Positions 16,298 through 26,200 of a DNA stretch of 64,000 nt are shown in pieces. Source of the DNA: Crocinitomicaceae bacterium. Lineage in GTDB: Bacteria > Bacteroidota > Bacteroidia > Flavobacteriales_D > Crocinitomicaceae. Position 1 is the first letter of the stretch. Every line of letters begins with the position of its first letter. The stretch is taken from assembly GCA_024643365.1 (NCBI GenBank), contig JAHENC010000019.1, positions 62,001 through 126,000 of the forward strand, written 5' to 3'. The notes beneath the pieces are model-generated. The model was not told where the DNA came from and did not search any database. It worked only from the letters and a program-made list of their open reading frames with translations. Both the position numbers and the translations under genes were made by a program.

Positions 16298-16864
16298 ATG
16301 AATAGATACAAACTACTCTTAACAATCCTTTTCTTTTCCATCATTCAAACAAGTTTTGCGCAATCAGATTGGAAGTTCAAACCTTATGTGGTGGTGAGTG
16401 ACACCATGTATGAAAATCTTCAGCTTCCTGTGTTTATCATGGACTCCGTATTATACATTCGCACGCAAGATGGTGTCGTAAGGACCTTTCCAACGCATAA
16501 GGTGGATTACATCAGTAAACGTTGTTTTTATGACCGAATCACTCCATTGGAGAAAAATCGTTTGTCCAGATCCATTGCGACAGGTTCATATTTAAGTGTG
16601 ATCGGAATTGCTGGTGGAATAACCGCTATTTATAACAATTACATCAATTATAAATATTACGCGAAAAACTTTATACTTCAATATTATTCACCAGGTGGAA
16701 TAATTTTCGGTGCGGCCATGATTGTGCCATCAACGATTGCCATCTACAATTACATTCAGCGGAAACGTCAAACCAAAATGATTCTTGAAGCGAAAGGCTT
16801 ACGCTTTATCTCGAAGGAAACTCCACAACCGGAAGCTGCTGCTTCATCCGCCCCGGAGTACTAA
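16298..16864 (+). CDS. Exported protein with two membrane segments, unknown
   Basis: 188 residues. The signal peptide ends TSFAQ. A short soluble region with VDYISKRCFYDRITPLEKNRLSRS (read in two parts) is followed by hydrophobic segments near 95-115 (YLSVIGIAGGITAIY) and 130-150 (GIIFGAAMIVPSTIAIYNYI), then a basic segment and an Ala/Pro-rich tail. It appears to be the second gene of an operon with 15869. The architecture resembles the 8481 product. No function can be assigned. Confidence 0.6.
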   Translation: MNRYKLLLTILFFSIIQTSFAQSDWKFKPYVVVSDTMYENLQLPVFIMDSVLYIRTQDGVVRTFPTHKVDYISKRCFYDRITPLEKNRLSRSIATGSYLSVIGIAGGITAIYNNYINYKYYAKNFILQYYSPGGIIFGAAMIVPSTIAIYNYIQRKRQTKMILEAKGLRFISKETPQPEAAASSAPEY

Positions 16865-16890
16865 AAACGGATAGATTCATTTCAAAAGGG

Positions 16891-16898
16891 TATTTTTG
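16891..16898 (+). promoter_or_regulatory. -7 box of the HutD-like gene
   Basis: TATTTTTG fits TAnnTTTG, 16 nt before the ATG at 16915. No TTG is found at the -33 position, so this is half-supported. Confidence 0.35.
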
Positions 16899-16914
16899 AG
16901 TAGAATTTACCGTC

Positions 16915-17481
16915 ATGAAGCAAACCTATTTTCCAGCGCAACACTTTCAAGCGAAGGCTTGGGCAAATGGAACTACCACGGAACTAGTGAAATATCCACT
17001 GGAAAGTGATTTTCTCAAACGCGATTTTATTTTTCGCATCAGTACCGCAACGGTGGAAGCGGAAGAGAGTACTTTTTCTGATTTTAGCGGTTTGACTCGG
17101 ATTCTGATGATTTTAGAAGGATCCTTAACCTTGATCCACGAGGGACGTTATCAAAAACACTTAGTTCCCTACGATCAAGATACCTTCGATGGTGGATGGT
17201 CCACCCGCAGCATTGGAAAAGTACGTGATTTCAATGTGATGTTCAACGAGCAGGCGAGGGGAGAACTTCAGGCATTTCAATTGCAGTCCAATACATCAGA
17301 AAGGGTAAGCGTAGCGCAGAAGAGAATTATTCTCTTTGTTCATACTGGTCGATTCCTTGTCGGAGAGCTGCTTCTCGAAACGGGATCTGTTTTGTACATC
17401 GAAGAGAATGAATACTCCTCTCTTTCATTCACGTGTGTGGAAACGGGAGCAATTCTTTGCATTCAGATAAAAGTTTTCTAA
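16915..17481 (+). CDS. HutD/Ves-family cupin protein
   Basis: 188 residues. Family features are AWANGTTTELVKYP near the start (HutD pattern W-N-G-G-x-T), FIFRISTATVEAEESTFSDF, SGLTRILMILEGSLTLIHEG and the ending GKVRDFNVMF of the first cupin. HutD-type proteins occur with histidine utilisation genes and elsewhere with unknown roles; no hut genes are nearby here. There is no signal peptide, so it is cytoplasmic. Confidence 0.82.
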   Translation: MKQTYFPAQHFQAKAWANGTTTELVKYPLESDFLKRDFIFRISTATVEAEESTFSDFSGLTRILMILEGSLTLIHEGRYQKHLVPYDQDTFDGGWSTRSIGKVRDFNVMFNEQARGELQAFQLQSNTSERVSVAQKRIILFVHTGRFLVGELLLETGSVLYIEENEYSSLSFTCVETGAILCIQIKVF

Positions 17482-17503
17482 ATTCGATTCAATTATATCT
17501 TAA

Positions 17504-18079
17504 ATGGTCCAAAAAATAAACTTAGAGCGTTTACTCATTGTAGCGGCTATAGTGCTCGGAGTGGTTGCGATTGTATACATGTTTTCAGGTAAAAGAAATC
17601 AGGTTACCGAAAATCCAAATACTTTGAGTGATTCTTTACGTATGGAATTAGTTAAAGCCAAATTGGCAGCGCAGGAAGCGGAAGTGAAAACGCGTCAAAC
17701 GAACGTGACTCCACCCATGACAGAAGAGGAACGTAAGGAAAAACTGAGAAAAGAACTCATGAAAATGGAGATGGAAAATCCACTCGAATACGTGAGTATC
17801 GATTATAATCACACATACCGATGGTTGGCGGCTAAAGAGGAATACAGTGGATACATTTACAACCGTGCAACGTTGGCAACGTTCATGAATTTTGTAGTGA
17901 GAGTGACCTTTCTTTCCAAAACACGAACGGCTATCGATACCAAAACATTCACGGTTTACGAATATTGCGAACCGAAAAGCAGAGTGGCTTTTAAAATCCA
18001 GACCGAAGCTCCATCAGGATACGCATACCATCAAGTTGAATTGATTCGCGCGAATTATTACCAAGGGGAGGAGGAGTAG
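17504..18079 (+). CDS. Single-pass membrane protein, unknown
   Basis: 191 residues. One N-terminal membrane anchor (LLIVAAIVLGVVAIVYMF) is followed by a charged helical stretch (LRMELVKAKLAAQEAEVK; EEERKEKLRKELMKMEME) and a C-terminal beta-type domain (FMNFVVRVTFLSKTRTAIDT, FTVYEYCEPKS). It starts 22 bp after the HutD-like gene and is probably cotranscribed. The family is not recognised. The globular part would face the periplasm or cytoplasm; the flanking charges do not decide. Confidence 0.6.
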   Translation: MVQKINLERLLIVAAIVLGVVAIVYMFSGKRNQVTENPNTLSDSLRMELVKAKLAAQEAEVKTRQTNVTPPMTEEERKEKLRKELMKMEMENPLEYVSIDYNHTYRWLAAKEEYSGYIYNRATLATFMNFVVRVTFLSKTRTAIDTKTFTVYEYCEPKSRVAFKIQTEAPSGYAYHQVELIRANYYQGEEE

Positions 18080-18082
18080 ATT

Positions 18083-19333
18083 CTATCGTGAAAGGTCAAA
18101 AAATACCCATCGCTGGTTGATATAGAAGAAGCCTAGGTCAGTGAATACTTGGGCAGAAATAAAAGAAGCTATGTTTTGACTGACAAGTGACTTCCCAAGA
18201 GCGTTTATCATTGCTTGTTTATTAATACCTTGATCTCCTTCCAAATCAAATGGTTCCTTTATTTGATAATAGGTAAAACATGGTTTATACGTTAAATCAA
18301 AATAATCACTATTTATTCTATAACGAGAATAATTTTTATACCACTTTTTCATGTTGTTATTCACAGATACCATTTCTAAGGGAAGCGAATAGGCCATTTT
18401 TATAATCGCGAAATCAGGAATTTTTAAATCGTATTTTTCTGCAAGTAAAACCTTATTCGATGTAGTTGAAAAAGTTTCTCCTAGCACATTAAAATGATCA
18501 TATTGATAAATCGAATTTATTTCCTTTTGATTCTTTTCAAAATCCCAAATCACATTTCGAAATAGTAAATTCAAAAACAAGGTTGGAACAGAAGATGTCA
18601 GAGTAGAATCTCCATTTGCCAAATTGTAACTAAGGTTTTCCGGACAAAATTGGCCTGTAATGATTGTGTATAGGGAATCTAAATCATCAAAGCCTGGACT
18701 ATGTTTTTGTATGAATTGATATAAATCAACATGAGAATTAATCGTTGAAATTTCTTTTCTTAATTCATAGGTTTCTGGTGATTCTTCCTTTTCGTATTCA
18801 ATTTGGTCGATTTTTTCATTTACGGTAAATAAGTAATCAGAAAAGTTCTGTAAGTATTCAGACTTTTCATTTTCATTTTTCACTTCAATGAATTTCGATC
18901 CTTTGGCACCTGAACAATTATTGAAGTTAAGAAGCATTTTCACGGGATTACTTCCTTGATTTTCAAAGTATATTTTATGCTGATAGTCACAACCTTCGCT
19001 ACTTGAGTGATAATACCCATAGAATAATTGATTTCCTAAGAAATATTGTTTCAAATAAACAAAAGTTTCATATTGATTCACTTTTATTTCGCGAACGTTT
19101 AAACCTTCTGTTAAAGAATAGTGAATGATGGAGTAATTCGTAACGAAATCAACTTCCGTCCCACCTTCGTTTGTACTCCACTTTTCATTCAAAGTTATTT
19201 TGAATTTGTTTTTTTTAAGTTCATTTTCAATTTTCTCAATTAATTGATTTGATTTGATTATCGGATTTTGACTTTGTCCGACAGCAAAATATTGAAAGAA
19301 CAGAACAAGATTTATCAGTATGAATGATTTCAT
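18083..19333 (-). CDS. Secreted protein of unknown family
   Basis: 416 residues. The signal peptide is MKSFILINLVLFFQYFAVGQ. The mature protein is mixed alpha/beta, with several aromatic residues and two cysteines in the middle (SSEGCDYQHKIYF and NNCSGAKGSK). No catalytic motif or known domain is visible. It stops 3 bp after the convergent stop of the gene at 17504. The base composition is AT-rich compared with the HutD-like gene. No function can be assigned. Confidence 0.6.
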   Translation of the reverse strand: MKSFILINLVLFFQYFAVGQSQNPIIKSNQLIEKIENELKKNKFKITLNEKWSTNEGGTEVDFVTNYSIIHYSLTEGLNVREIKVNQYETFVYLKQYFLGNQLFYGYYHSSSEGCDYQHKIYFENQGSNPVKMLLNFNNCSGAKGSKFIEVKNENEKSEYLQNFSDYLFTVNEKIDQIEYEKEESPETYELRKEISTINSHVDLYQFIQKHSPGFDDLDSLYTIITGQFCPENLSYNLANGDSTLTSSVPTLFLNLLFRNVIWDFEKNQKEINSIYQYDHFNVLGETFSTTSNKVLLAEKYDLKIPDFAIIKMAYSLPLEMVSVNNNMKKWYKNYSRYRINSDYFDLTYKPCFTYYQIKEPFDLEGDQGINKQAMINALGKSLVSQNIASFISAQVFTDLGFFYINQRWVFFDLSR

Positions 19334-19424
19334 ATAGTCAGATTTTATAACATAAAGATAAAATCAAAAAGAGAAATATGTTGAATGTATTCAAATATAT
19401 TTCAATGGGCCTTACGAATGAGGT

Positions 19425-19877
19425 TTATTGTTCCTCTTGAGTTGCTTTTTTCGACTTACGGTACGTATAGCTTTCGTAAATAAAGCGTTTCGCAAAGCGA
19501 ACTTGTTTGTCGGAATTGATCAGTTTTTTGTAGACATTGGCATTCACTCCGAAATACTCGTATGTGGATCCATCTGTAAATGTAATTTCTAATAGAAGTC
19601 CTTTGTGTTTGAAATCGGCAATCATGCATTCGTTGATGGTTGTAGTGTATTCAGCCAAATTTGCTTCTTTGGTTTCTGGAGCGATGCTCACTAAGAAATG
19701 ATATCCATCGGTTACTTGTCGGCCCATAATCGCAGCTTCTTCCTTCAAGGGATCTCCATCTTGAAACTTGTCTGGATGCCATTGTTTTACCAATTTACGG
19801 TAAGTTTGTTTCAACTCCGCTAAATCGATTTGACTTTCAATTTGAAATAATTTCTTGTATTCGTTGATGCGCTTCAT
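19425..19877 (-). CDS. J-domain protein fused to KTSC domain
   Basis: 150 residues. Residues 1-65 form a DnaJ-type J domain: LAELKQTYRKLVKQWHPDKFQ contains the HPD motif that stimulates Hsp70 ATPase. Residues about 85-140 form a KTSC-like domain: EITFTDGSTYEYFGVNANVYKKLINS, read in parts, a fold known from lysyl-tRNA synthetase-linked and other small proteins. No zinc-finger or C-terminal DnaJ domain is present, so it is a specialised DnaK cochaperone (inference). The ATG is only 4 nt from a perfect -7 box. Confidence 0.85.
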   Translation of the reverse strand: MKRINEYKKLFQIESQIDLAELKQTYRKLVKQWHPDKFQDGDPLKEEAAIMGRQVTDGYHFLVSIAPETKEANLAEYTTTINECMIADFKHKGLLLEITFTDGSTYEYFGVNANVYKKLINSDKQVRFAKRFIYESYTYRKSKKATQEEQ

Positions 19878-19881
19878 AGGT

Positions 19882-19889
19882 CAAAAGTA
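19882..19889 (-). promoter_or_regulatory. -7 box of the J-domain gene, leaderless geometry
   Basis: TACTTTTG (minus strand) matches TAnnTTTG exactly, with four bases (ACCT) between it and the ATG at 19877. Transcription would begin at or next to the start codon. No -33 TTG is visible. Confidence 0.4.
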
Positions 19890-20211
19890 TCGAACTGAAA
19901 CATGGAACGAATCAGTACTGTTTTTCAATTAAGGCGCGAAGATAGGGATACATTTTGAGCTGAACTAGTTTTAAGGGATTCAATCGTGGGATATCCATGA
20001 AAAATCACTTCACGTCATATTCAATAAATGGATAATGTCCCTCGGGGGTTTCGACGTTGATGTGGATTTCGCCGGGATTTCGATTTCGTAAACTCCGAAA
20101 TTATTAAATAAATAATAAAATATTGATAAAAATACAATATGTTGTTAAGTCTTATTTAAGACGATTAAATTTAAAATGTAATTTGATTTAATTTTAATCG
20201 TAAAAACAAAC
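19890..20211. other. Intergenic, AT-rich, with nested inverted repeats
   Basis: No gene is seen in this 320 bp stretch. It contains GTCTTA-TT-TAAGAC (20149-20162) and arms ACGATTAAA/TTTAATCGT (20161-20169 and 20193-20201) directly beyond the stop of the GYF gene. These AT-rich hairpins may end its transcription, but no clear T-run is present. Confidence 0.4.
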
Positions 20212-20871
20212 TTAATATTGATTTAATCGATTTCTCACCTGTTGTATTTCATTTTCCCAGGAGCGAATGATGTCCAATTGATTTTCAATTTGTTCTTGTT
20301 TTTCACTCGGTGTGCGTAAAAAATGGAATTCTTGTAATTGATCTAATTTGATATTTGCAGCTCGTAATCTTGTTACTGCTTCATTATATCGGCGCTTTAA
20401 TTTTTGGATTTCGCGCTGTCTTGCTTCTTCTTCCAATCGTTCTTGTTGAGCTTGATCAGCCGCCTCTTGTTCTTGGATATATTGCTGTTGAGAATTAACT
20501 TGATTTTGCAATGCGTCTTGTTTCATACGATAACTTCCATAAACGAAATAGGCAATTCCACAAATCACCAGTGTTCCAATAGTAATCTTTAAGGTTGAAT
20601 ATCCTTCCTTTTTTCCCTTTAGATTCGGGATCAATGAGATGTAATCCTTCTCAGGCTCTGAAAAAGGTGGTGGGCTTGTTGTTTTTTCTTTGTAAGGTGG
20701 TGGTTGGTTTCTAAATAAATCCGACAGTTCTTCAATGTTCTTTGCTTCTACCCAATCGGGTTGACCTTCACACCAAAGCATTGTATTACGTGTAATTCTA
20801 ATTTGAGCTAATTCTTCTTTCGAATAGGGTCCTAGTTGTCGTCCGTCCTTATGTATAAAGTACTTTTGCAT
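20212..20871 (-). CDS. GYF-like domain membrane protein with coiled coil
   Basis: 219 residues. The N-terminal ~55 residues are a GYF_2-type domain (KYFIHKDGRQLGPYSKEEL and NTMLWCEGQPDWVEAKNI), usually a peptide-binding module in bacterial membrane proteins. A proline-rich linker (FRNQPPPYKEK, SPPPFSEPE) is followed by a membrane segment (LKITIGTLVICGIAYFVYG) at about 95-113. A long Gln/Glu-rich coiled coil spans 120-200 (QQYIQEQEAADQAQQERLEEE, in parts). The role is probably scaffolding (inference). Confidence 0.75.
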   Translation of the reverse strand: MQKYFIHKDGRQLGPYSKEELAQIRITRNTMLWCEGQPDWVEAKNIEELSDLFRNQPPPYKEKTTSPPPFSEPEKDYISLIPNLKGKKEGYSTLKITIGTLVICGIAYFVYGSYRMKQDALQNQVNSQQQYIQEQEAADQAQQERLEEEARQREIQKLKRRYNEAVTRLRAANIKLDQLQEFHFLRTPSEKQEQIENQLDIIRSWENEIQQVRNRLNQY

Positions 20872-21071
20872 GTGTGAATATGTAATAGTATGGTTGAGTT
20901 AAGTATTTCAAAAATAACTAAAAAAAATAGTAATAAACTCAAGTATGTTTTAAACACGTTTATTGTATTATTACATCATTTGTTTCACTATCCCCAATTT
21001 ACTCCTTACATTCCCAAATTATTAATTTTCCGCGCATGCGAAACGCTAGAATTGTTTAACGTTTTGTTACT

Positions 21072-21121
21072 CAACTTACCGTGAAAAAGTAGTTAAATAC
21101 TCAACAATTCACGGTAAGTTG
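21072..21121. repeat. 14-bp perfect inverted repeat
   Basis: CAACTTACCGTGAA (21072-21085) and TTCACGGTAAGTTG (21108-21121) are perfect complements with a 22 bp loop, extendable by a few GU or GC pairs. It lies in a 319 bp intergenic stretch (20872-21190) in which I see no gene. No T-run follows, so it is not a typical intrinsic terminator. Confidence 0.7.
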
Positions 21122-21190
21122 GGTGACCTTCTAGAGATATTCTTGTACGATAGGCTGTTAAATTTGAGAGGTTTGACCATAGTGATTTAC

Positions 21191-21811
21191 TCACCACCCA
21201 TCATCTGTTTTTTTCGCTCCATTCGCAGCAGTGTTTAATTTAATAAATGAATACAGTTCATCTAACCCAGATTCAACAGATGCTTTATAAGCCAAGGCTC
21301 CAGTCGCTTGTTTTTCAGCATAATTCATCATGCCTGGTTTTAGTTTATAATCGATCATCCCTTCTTTAAAATAAGAAGCAATGTGAATAGTTCGTGCAGA
21401 AATTCCTGCAATGTAGGTCGTGCCTGCATAAGAGCCAGGTTTGTATACATTTGCATCATCAAATATCTGAACGCGCATTTTATTTTCCTTAAATTCAACG
21501 ACCATGATGATGTAAAAATCCAAGTCAGGATTAAAACTGGAGGTAATGTAATTCAAGGTGATTTGAGATTCTGTTTTCGAAGTACGCACATGTTCGTAAT
21601 TCCGGAAATTTTGTCCACCCCAATTCTCGAAACGTTTCATTAATTCGGTGGCGGAAAGTGAGTCGAATTCCAAAACGCGTTGAGACACCAAATAGGTGGA
21701 AGCATCCTTGTATATCTGATCAAGGTAAACGGTGTCACGCTCAGCTTTCGATTGTCCGAAAACGTTCAATGCGCTTAAAAAGAATAGCGTTAAAAAGTAA
21801 AATTTGTTCAT
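21191..21811 (-). CDS. Exported DUF4468-like protein
   Basis: 206 residues from the ATG at 21811 (an upstream frame opening adds only a non-signal leader). The signal peptide is MNKFYFLTLFFLSALNVFGQ. The mature region has the pattern of exported DUF4468-type proteins with a TBP-like fold: IYKDASTYLV, LNYITSSFNPDLDFYIIMVVEFKENKMRVQIFDD (in parts), then a C-terminal helix LDELYSFIKLN. The family link is tentative. Function unknown. Confidence 0.65.
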   Translation of the reverse strand: MNKFYFLTLFFLSALNVFGQSKAERDTVYLDQIYKDASTYLVSQRVLEFDSLSATELMKRFENWGGQNFRNYEHVRTSKTESQITLNYITSSFNPDLDFYIIMVVEFKENKMRVQIFDDANVYKPGSYAGTTYIAGISARTIHIASYFKEGMIDYKLKPGMMNYAEKQATGALAYKASVESGLDELYSFIKLNTAANGAKKTDDGW

Positions 21812-21960
21812 ATCATTTCGTTTTAAATTGAAAACAAACCTCCCCATTTCCTCCGACAACCCAAGTCAAAACATAAGCTAAACTAAAATTCCCCTGACAA
21901 CTCAGGTCAATAAGTTGTGTAATCTCAAGAAATTGAAGTTATTTGCTCAAAAATGACCCC

Positions 21961-22782
21961 ATGTCAAACCAACGAAAGATACTTCGCGTATTGCAATTCA
22001 TTTCGTACTTGGAGCAGAAACCACCCAAAGCGGTGCAGCACCTGGCGGAAATGTTAGAAACCACGGAACGAACGGTTTACCGCTATTTGGACCTCATACG
22101 GGAATGTGGCTTCGACTTACAGAAGGACAAATTCAATCGCTTTTTTATTGAAGGCGAGCAGGGGACAGGGGTACGCTTTACCTCCGAGGAAGCCGCTTTT
22201 TTGAAGCAGTTGATCCTAACCACAGGAAAACAGAATAAACTAAAGGATTCCTTGATTAGTAAGATTTACTTGGCTTCGGATATCCAAATTTCGGCTGCTC
22301 ATTTGGTGAATGCCAAAAACGGACTCATCGTGGAACGACTCGCGCAAGCCATGGCGAACAAAGAACAGGTGATACTCAAGCGCTACCATTCCATCAACAC
22401 CGAAAGTATTTCAGACCGCGTGGTGGAACCCTTTGGCTTCACGGATAATTACCACACCGTTATGGCGTTTGAACCTTCCTCGCAGAAAAATAAAACCTAC
22501 CACCTCGACCGCATCACCTCCGTGGAATTCAACAACCTTCCCTTTGCGCACGAAGAAAAACACGAACAACAAATTCCCGATGCCTTTGGTTTCAGTTTCT
22601 CCGGTGAAAAACACCAGGTAGCGATAGACCTCACTTTAAAGAATTACCTACTGCTCAAAAATGAATATCCGATGGTGATTCCGTTTGTGAAATTCAACGC
22701 AGCAAAAGATGTGTATGAGTTGAGAATGGAGGTGAATAGTATGGAGCCGGTGAGGAGGTTTGAAAAAGGGATAATTAATTGA
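21961..22782 (+). CDS. WYL-domain regulator, short at the C-terminus
   Basis: 273 residues from the ATG at 21961 (a TTG at 21943 is the only earlier option). The N-terminal HTH is clear: ILRVLQFISYLEQ, AVQHLAEMLETTERTVYRYLDLIRECGF. The WYL core lies at about 135-195 (QVILKRYHSINTESISDRVV, TYHLDRITSVEF), followed by part of the WCX region. It ends at RRFEKGIIN, where related proteins usually continue for some 20-30 residues (RFVLGL...), so it may be truncated. The stop is 46 bp before the Nudix-helicase pair on the same strand; it may regulate that island. Confidence 0.82.
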   Translation: MSNQRKILRVLQFISYLEQKPPKAVQHLAEMLETTERTVYRYLDLIRECGFDLQKDKFNRFFIEGEQGTGVRFTSEEAAFLKQLILTTGKQNKLKDSLISKIYLASDIQISAAHLVNAKNGLIVERLAQAMANKEQVILKRYHSINTESISDRVVEPFGFTDNYHTVMAFEPSSQKNKTYHLDRITSVEFNNLPFAHEEKHEQQIPDAFGFSFSGEKHQVAIDLTLKNYLLLKNEYPMVIPFVKFNAAKDVYELRMEVNSMEPVRRFEKGIIN

Positions 22783-22828
22783 AATAAAAACACTATTATT
22801 TTCTCAATTAATATTTATCTTCACTCCG

Positions 22829-23224
22829 ATGAAAAAAGTAAACGTAGTTGCAGCAGTTATTGAGGATAATGGAGAATTTCTTTGTGTTCAAAGAGGACCC
22901 AATAAATATGAATACATCTCCGAGAAATTTGAATTTCCTGGAGGTAAAATTGAAGAGGGAGAAACACTTGAAATGACCATCATTCGTGAAATACAAGAAG
23001 AGCTTAATATGAACATTGTTCCAATTGAACAACTACCGACTGTTGAACATACTTATACAGATTTTCACCTCACGATGCATGTATTTCGCTGTTCGTGCGA
23101 ATCGAGAATTTTAGAACTAACAGAACACATTTCATTTTCTTGGTTGAGAAAAGAAGAATTGCGATCATTGGATTGGGCTGCTGCGGATATTCCGATAGTT
23201 GAAAATATTTTAGGGAATGGATAA
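22829..23224 (+). CDS. Nudix (MutT/NudG-like) nucleotide pyrophosphohydrolase
   Basis: 131 residues. The Nudix box is visible: FPGGKIEEGETLEMT then REIQEEL; the usual small Gly at the end of the box is Asn (NMNI). The N-terminus VNVVAAVIEDNGEFLCVQR is typical of MutT/NudG enzymes that hydrolyse (oxidised or modified) dNTPs or CTP to the monophosphate. The stop overlaps the downstream helicase start by 8 bp, so the two are translationally coupled. The AT-rich codon use matches the helicase and differs from the WYL gene before it. Confidence 0.88.
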   Translation: MKKVNVVAAVIEDNGEFLCVQRGPNKYEYISEKFEFPGGKIEEGETLEMTIIREIQEELNMNIVPIEQLPTVEHTYTDFHLTMHVFRCSCESRILELTEHISFSWLRKEELRSLDWAAADIPIVENILGNG

Positions 23225-26200
23225 CTTAATTAAAGTATTTACTAGCAGTTTAGAGACTGGTTTTATAAACAAATCAATTTTATCCAATTTTGAATTTCAA
23301 CCTGAATTACTTGTAAATCAAACAAAACCCAACAAAAAGATATTAACTAATATTCTAAATGAATTAGAATATTGTAATGAGTTTTATATTTCAGTAGCTT
23401 TTGTAACAACTAGTGGTGTGGCTTCCATCATAAATAAGCTGCAGGAACTTCAAAAAAGGAAAATCAAAGGAAAGGTATTAGTTTCTCAATATTTGAATTT
23501 TACTGAGCCTGAGGCATTGAAAAGATTGTTGCAATTTGATAATATTGATCTTAGAATAACAACAAAAGGCAATTCACATGCGAAAGGATACATATTTAAA
23601 AAGGACAATTTATACAATTTGATCATTGGGAGTAGTAATCTTACCGCTCAAGCTCTGTCAATTAATAAGGAATGGAACTTAAAAGTTTCAGCAATGGAAG
23701 AAAGTAGCCTGGTTGGAAAAGTTTTGGATGAATTTAATAATGATTTCAAAAATGCAACAAAGGTCACTCCGAATTACATTTCTTATTATGAACAGATATA
23801 TAGAAATCAATTTCTACTAAATACCGATAAGAAATTAGAGGATGATTACAGAAATGAAATTGTCACTCCAAATTCTATGCAATTAGAGGCATTAGGAAAT
23901 TTATCAAAATTGAGAGATGATCACAAAAATAAAGCACTGATAATTTCAGCAACCGGCACAGGTAAGACCTTTTTATCTGCATTTGATGCTAAGGCATTTG
24001 GATCTAAAAAGTTATTATTTGTTGTACACCGATTAACGATAGCTAAGGAATCTTTAAAGTCTTTTCAAAGAGTTTTTGGTTCAGAAAGAACTATGGGGCT
24101 ATATTCGGGTGATAAAAGAGAAGTGGATAGTGATTTTTTGTTTTCTACAATTCAAACAATTTCAAAGGAGGAACACTTAGGTAATTTCAAAAAGGATCAT
24201 TTTGATTACATAATAATTGATGAAACGCATAGATCTGGAGCTGATTCGTATTTAAGGTTATTGAAATATTTTGAACCAAAATTTCTTTTGGGAATGACTG
24301 CTACCCCTGAGAGAACTGATGGAAATGATATTTTTAAATTATTCGATCATAACATAGCCTATGAAATTAGATTACATAGAGCAATGGAGGAGCAATTACT
24401 CTGTGATTTTCATTATTTCGGTGTAACTGATTTATATATTGATAATAAAGCGCAAGATGACAAGTCATATTTCAATAGATTAATTTCAAATGAGCGTGTT
24501 GAAAGAATAATCGAAAAGTCTAGATTTTATGGTTGTGATAATGGAATAACTCGAGGCTTGGTTTTTTGTTCACGTACTTCAGAAGCACAGGAACTAGCGA
24601 GATTATTTAATGATAGAGGCTTGAATTCCATTGCTTTAACAGGTGATAACTCGGAAGAGGAACGAATAAAAGCAATAGATCTTCTAGAGTCTGATATAAT
24701 TAGTAAAAAACTTGATTATATTTTCACTGTAGACATATTTAATGAGGGAATTGATATCCCAAGAGTAAATCAGATAATAATGCTTAGGCCAACTGATTCA
24801 TCAATTGTTTTTATTCAGCAATTGGGTAGAGGATTGCGTAAATTGGCTAGCAAGAATTATTTAACGATTATTGATTTCATTGGTAATTACAATAATAATT
24901 ATTTAATCCCCATAGCACTGTATGGAGACACATCTTATAACAAGGATTCATTAAGAAAATTAATAACTGACGGAAGTAGGTCTATTCCTGGTGCATCGAC
25001 AATAAATTTTGATGAAATTTCGAAAAACATGATTTTTCAATCAATTGATTCATCCAATTTGCAATTATTTGCAGATTTGAAAAAGGATTATAAACTTCTT
25101 AAGTATAAGTTAGGGCGCTTGCCGATGATGATGGATTTTGTGGAACATGGATCAAGAGATCCATTTCAATTCGTAAGTTATTCTAATTCCTATTTTAATT
25201 TTGTTTCTAAGGTAGAAAAAGAACTCGTTTTCGAATTGTCAAAAAATCAGATTAGTCTTCTTGAGTTATTTTCCAAGGAGATCAATAATTCCAAGAGAAT
25301 CGATGAGAATATCATTTTAAAATTACTTTTGTCTAAAAAATCAATTGATTTGAAATTTCTTAATGAAGAAATGAAATCGAAATATGGTTATGAAATTTCT
25401 GAAGACACTTTTTTATCATGTTTAGATAATTTGAATTTTAAATTTATTAGAAAGGAACTAGAGATTATTGTTAACAAAGAAACCGATGTAGAATTTTCAA
25501 AGTCGTTTGAAAAAGAACTCGAGAACGAAGTATTTAATATTTTCCTCAATGACAGTTTAAATTATTCAATTAATTCATTTAATAAACGTTATGTCAAAAA
25601 TCTATATAAAGCTGGATTTATTTTATACGAGAAATATTCCAGAAAGGATGTTTGTCGAATATTAAATTGGAAGTTAAATGAGGAAGCGACAGTTTATGGG
25701 TATAAATTAAATAACAATAGTTGTCCAATTTTTGTTAATTATCATAAGGAGGAAAAAATTGCCTCGTCTACAAAGTTTCCTGAAAAATTTCTCAATTCAT
25801 CTCAATTCTTGTGGTATTCTAAACCTAATCGTAAGTTGTCAAATTCAACTTTACAGTCTATTAAAAATAATAAGGAAATTAGATTGCCTTTTTTCATGAA
25901 AAAGCATAATGGAGAAGGGTCGGATTTTTATTTTATGGGCGATGTCTCACCACTTGAAAATTCATTTGAAGAGACAACCATAAAGAATGATCAAAATATA
26001 GATGTTCCTGTTGTTAAGGTAATTCTTGAACTTTCGTCGCCAGTTGAAAATTCAATTTATAATTACTTGACTAATATTAACTCAGATGAGTTTTCGCTTG
26101 AGCAGATTTACACGAACAATATTGTAAATTTTGAAGAAAAAGTAAATAATCCGATTCCACTTTACGATTTTTATGCAGCTGCAGGAACATTTAGTGAAAT

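Noticed and set aside
20890-21084. 64-codon ORF in the gene-free stretch
   Set aside because: No start context, no hydrophobic pattern and one arm of the inverted repeat lies inside it.
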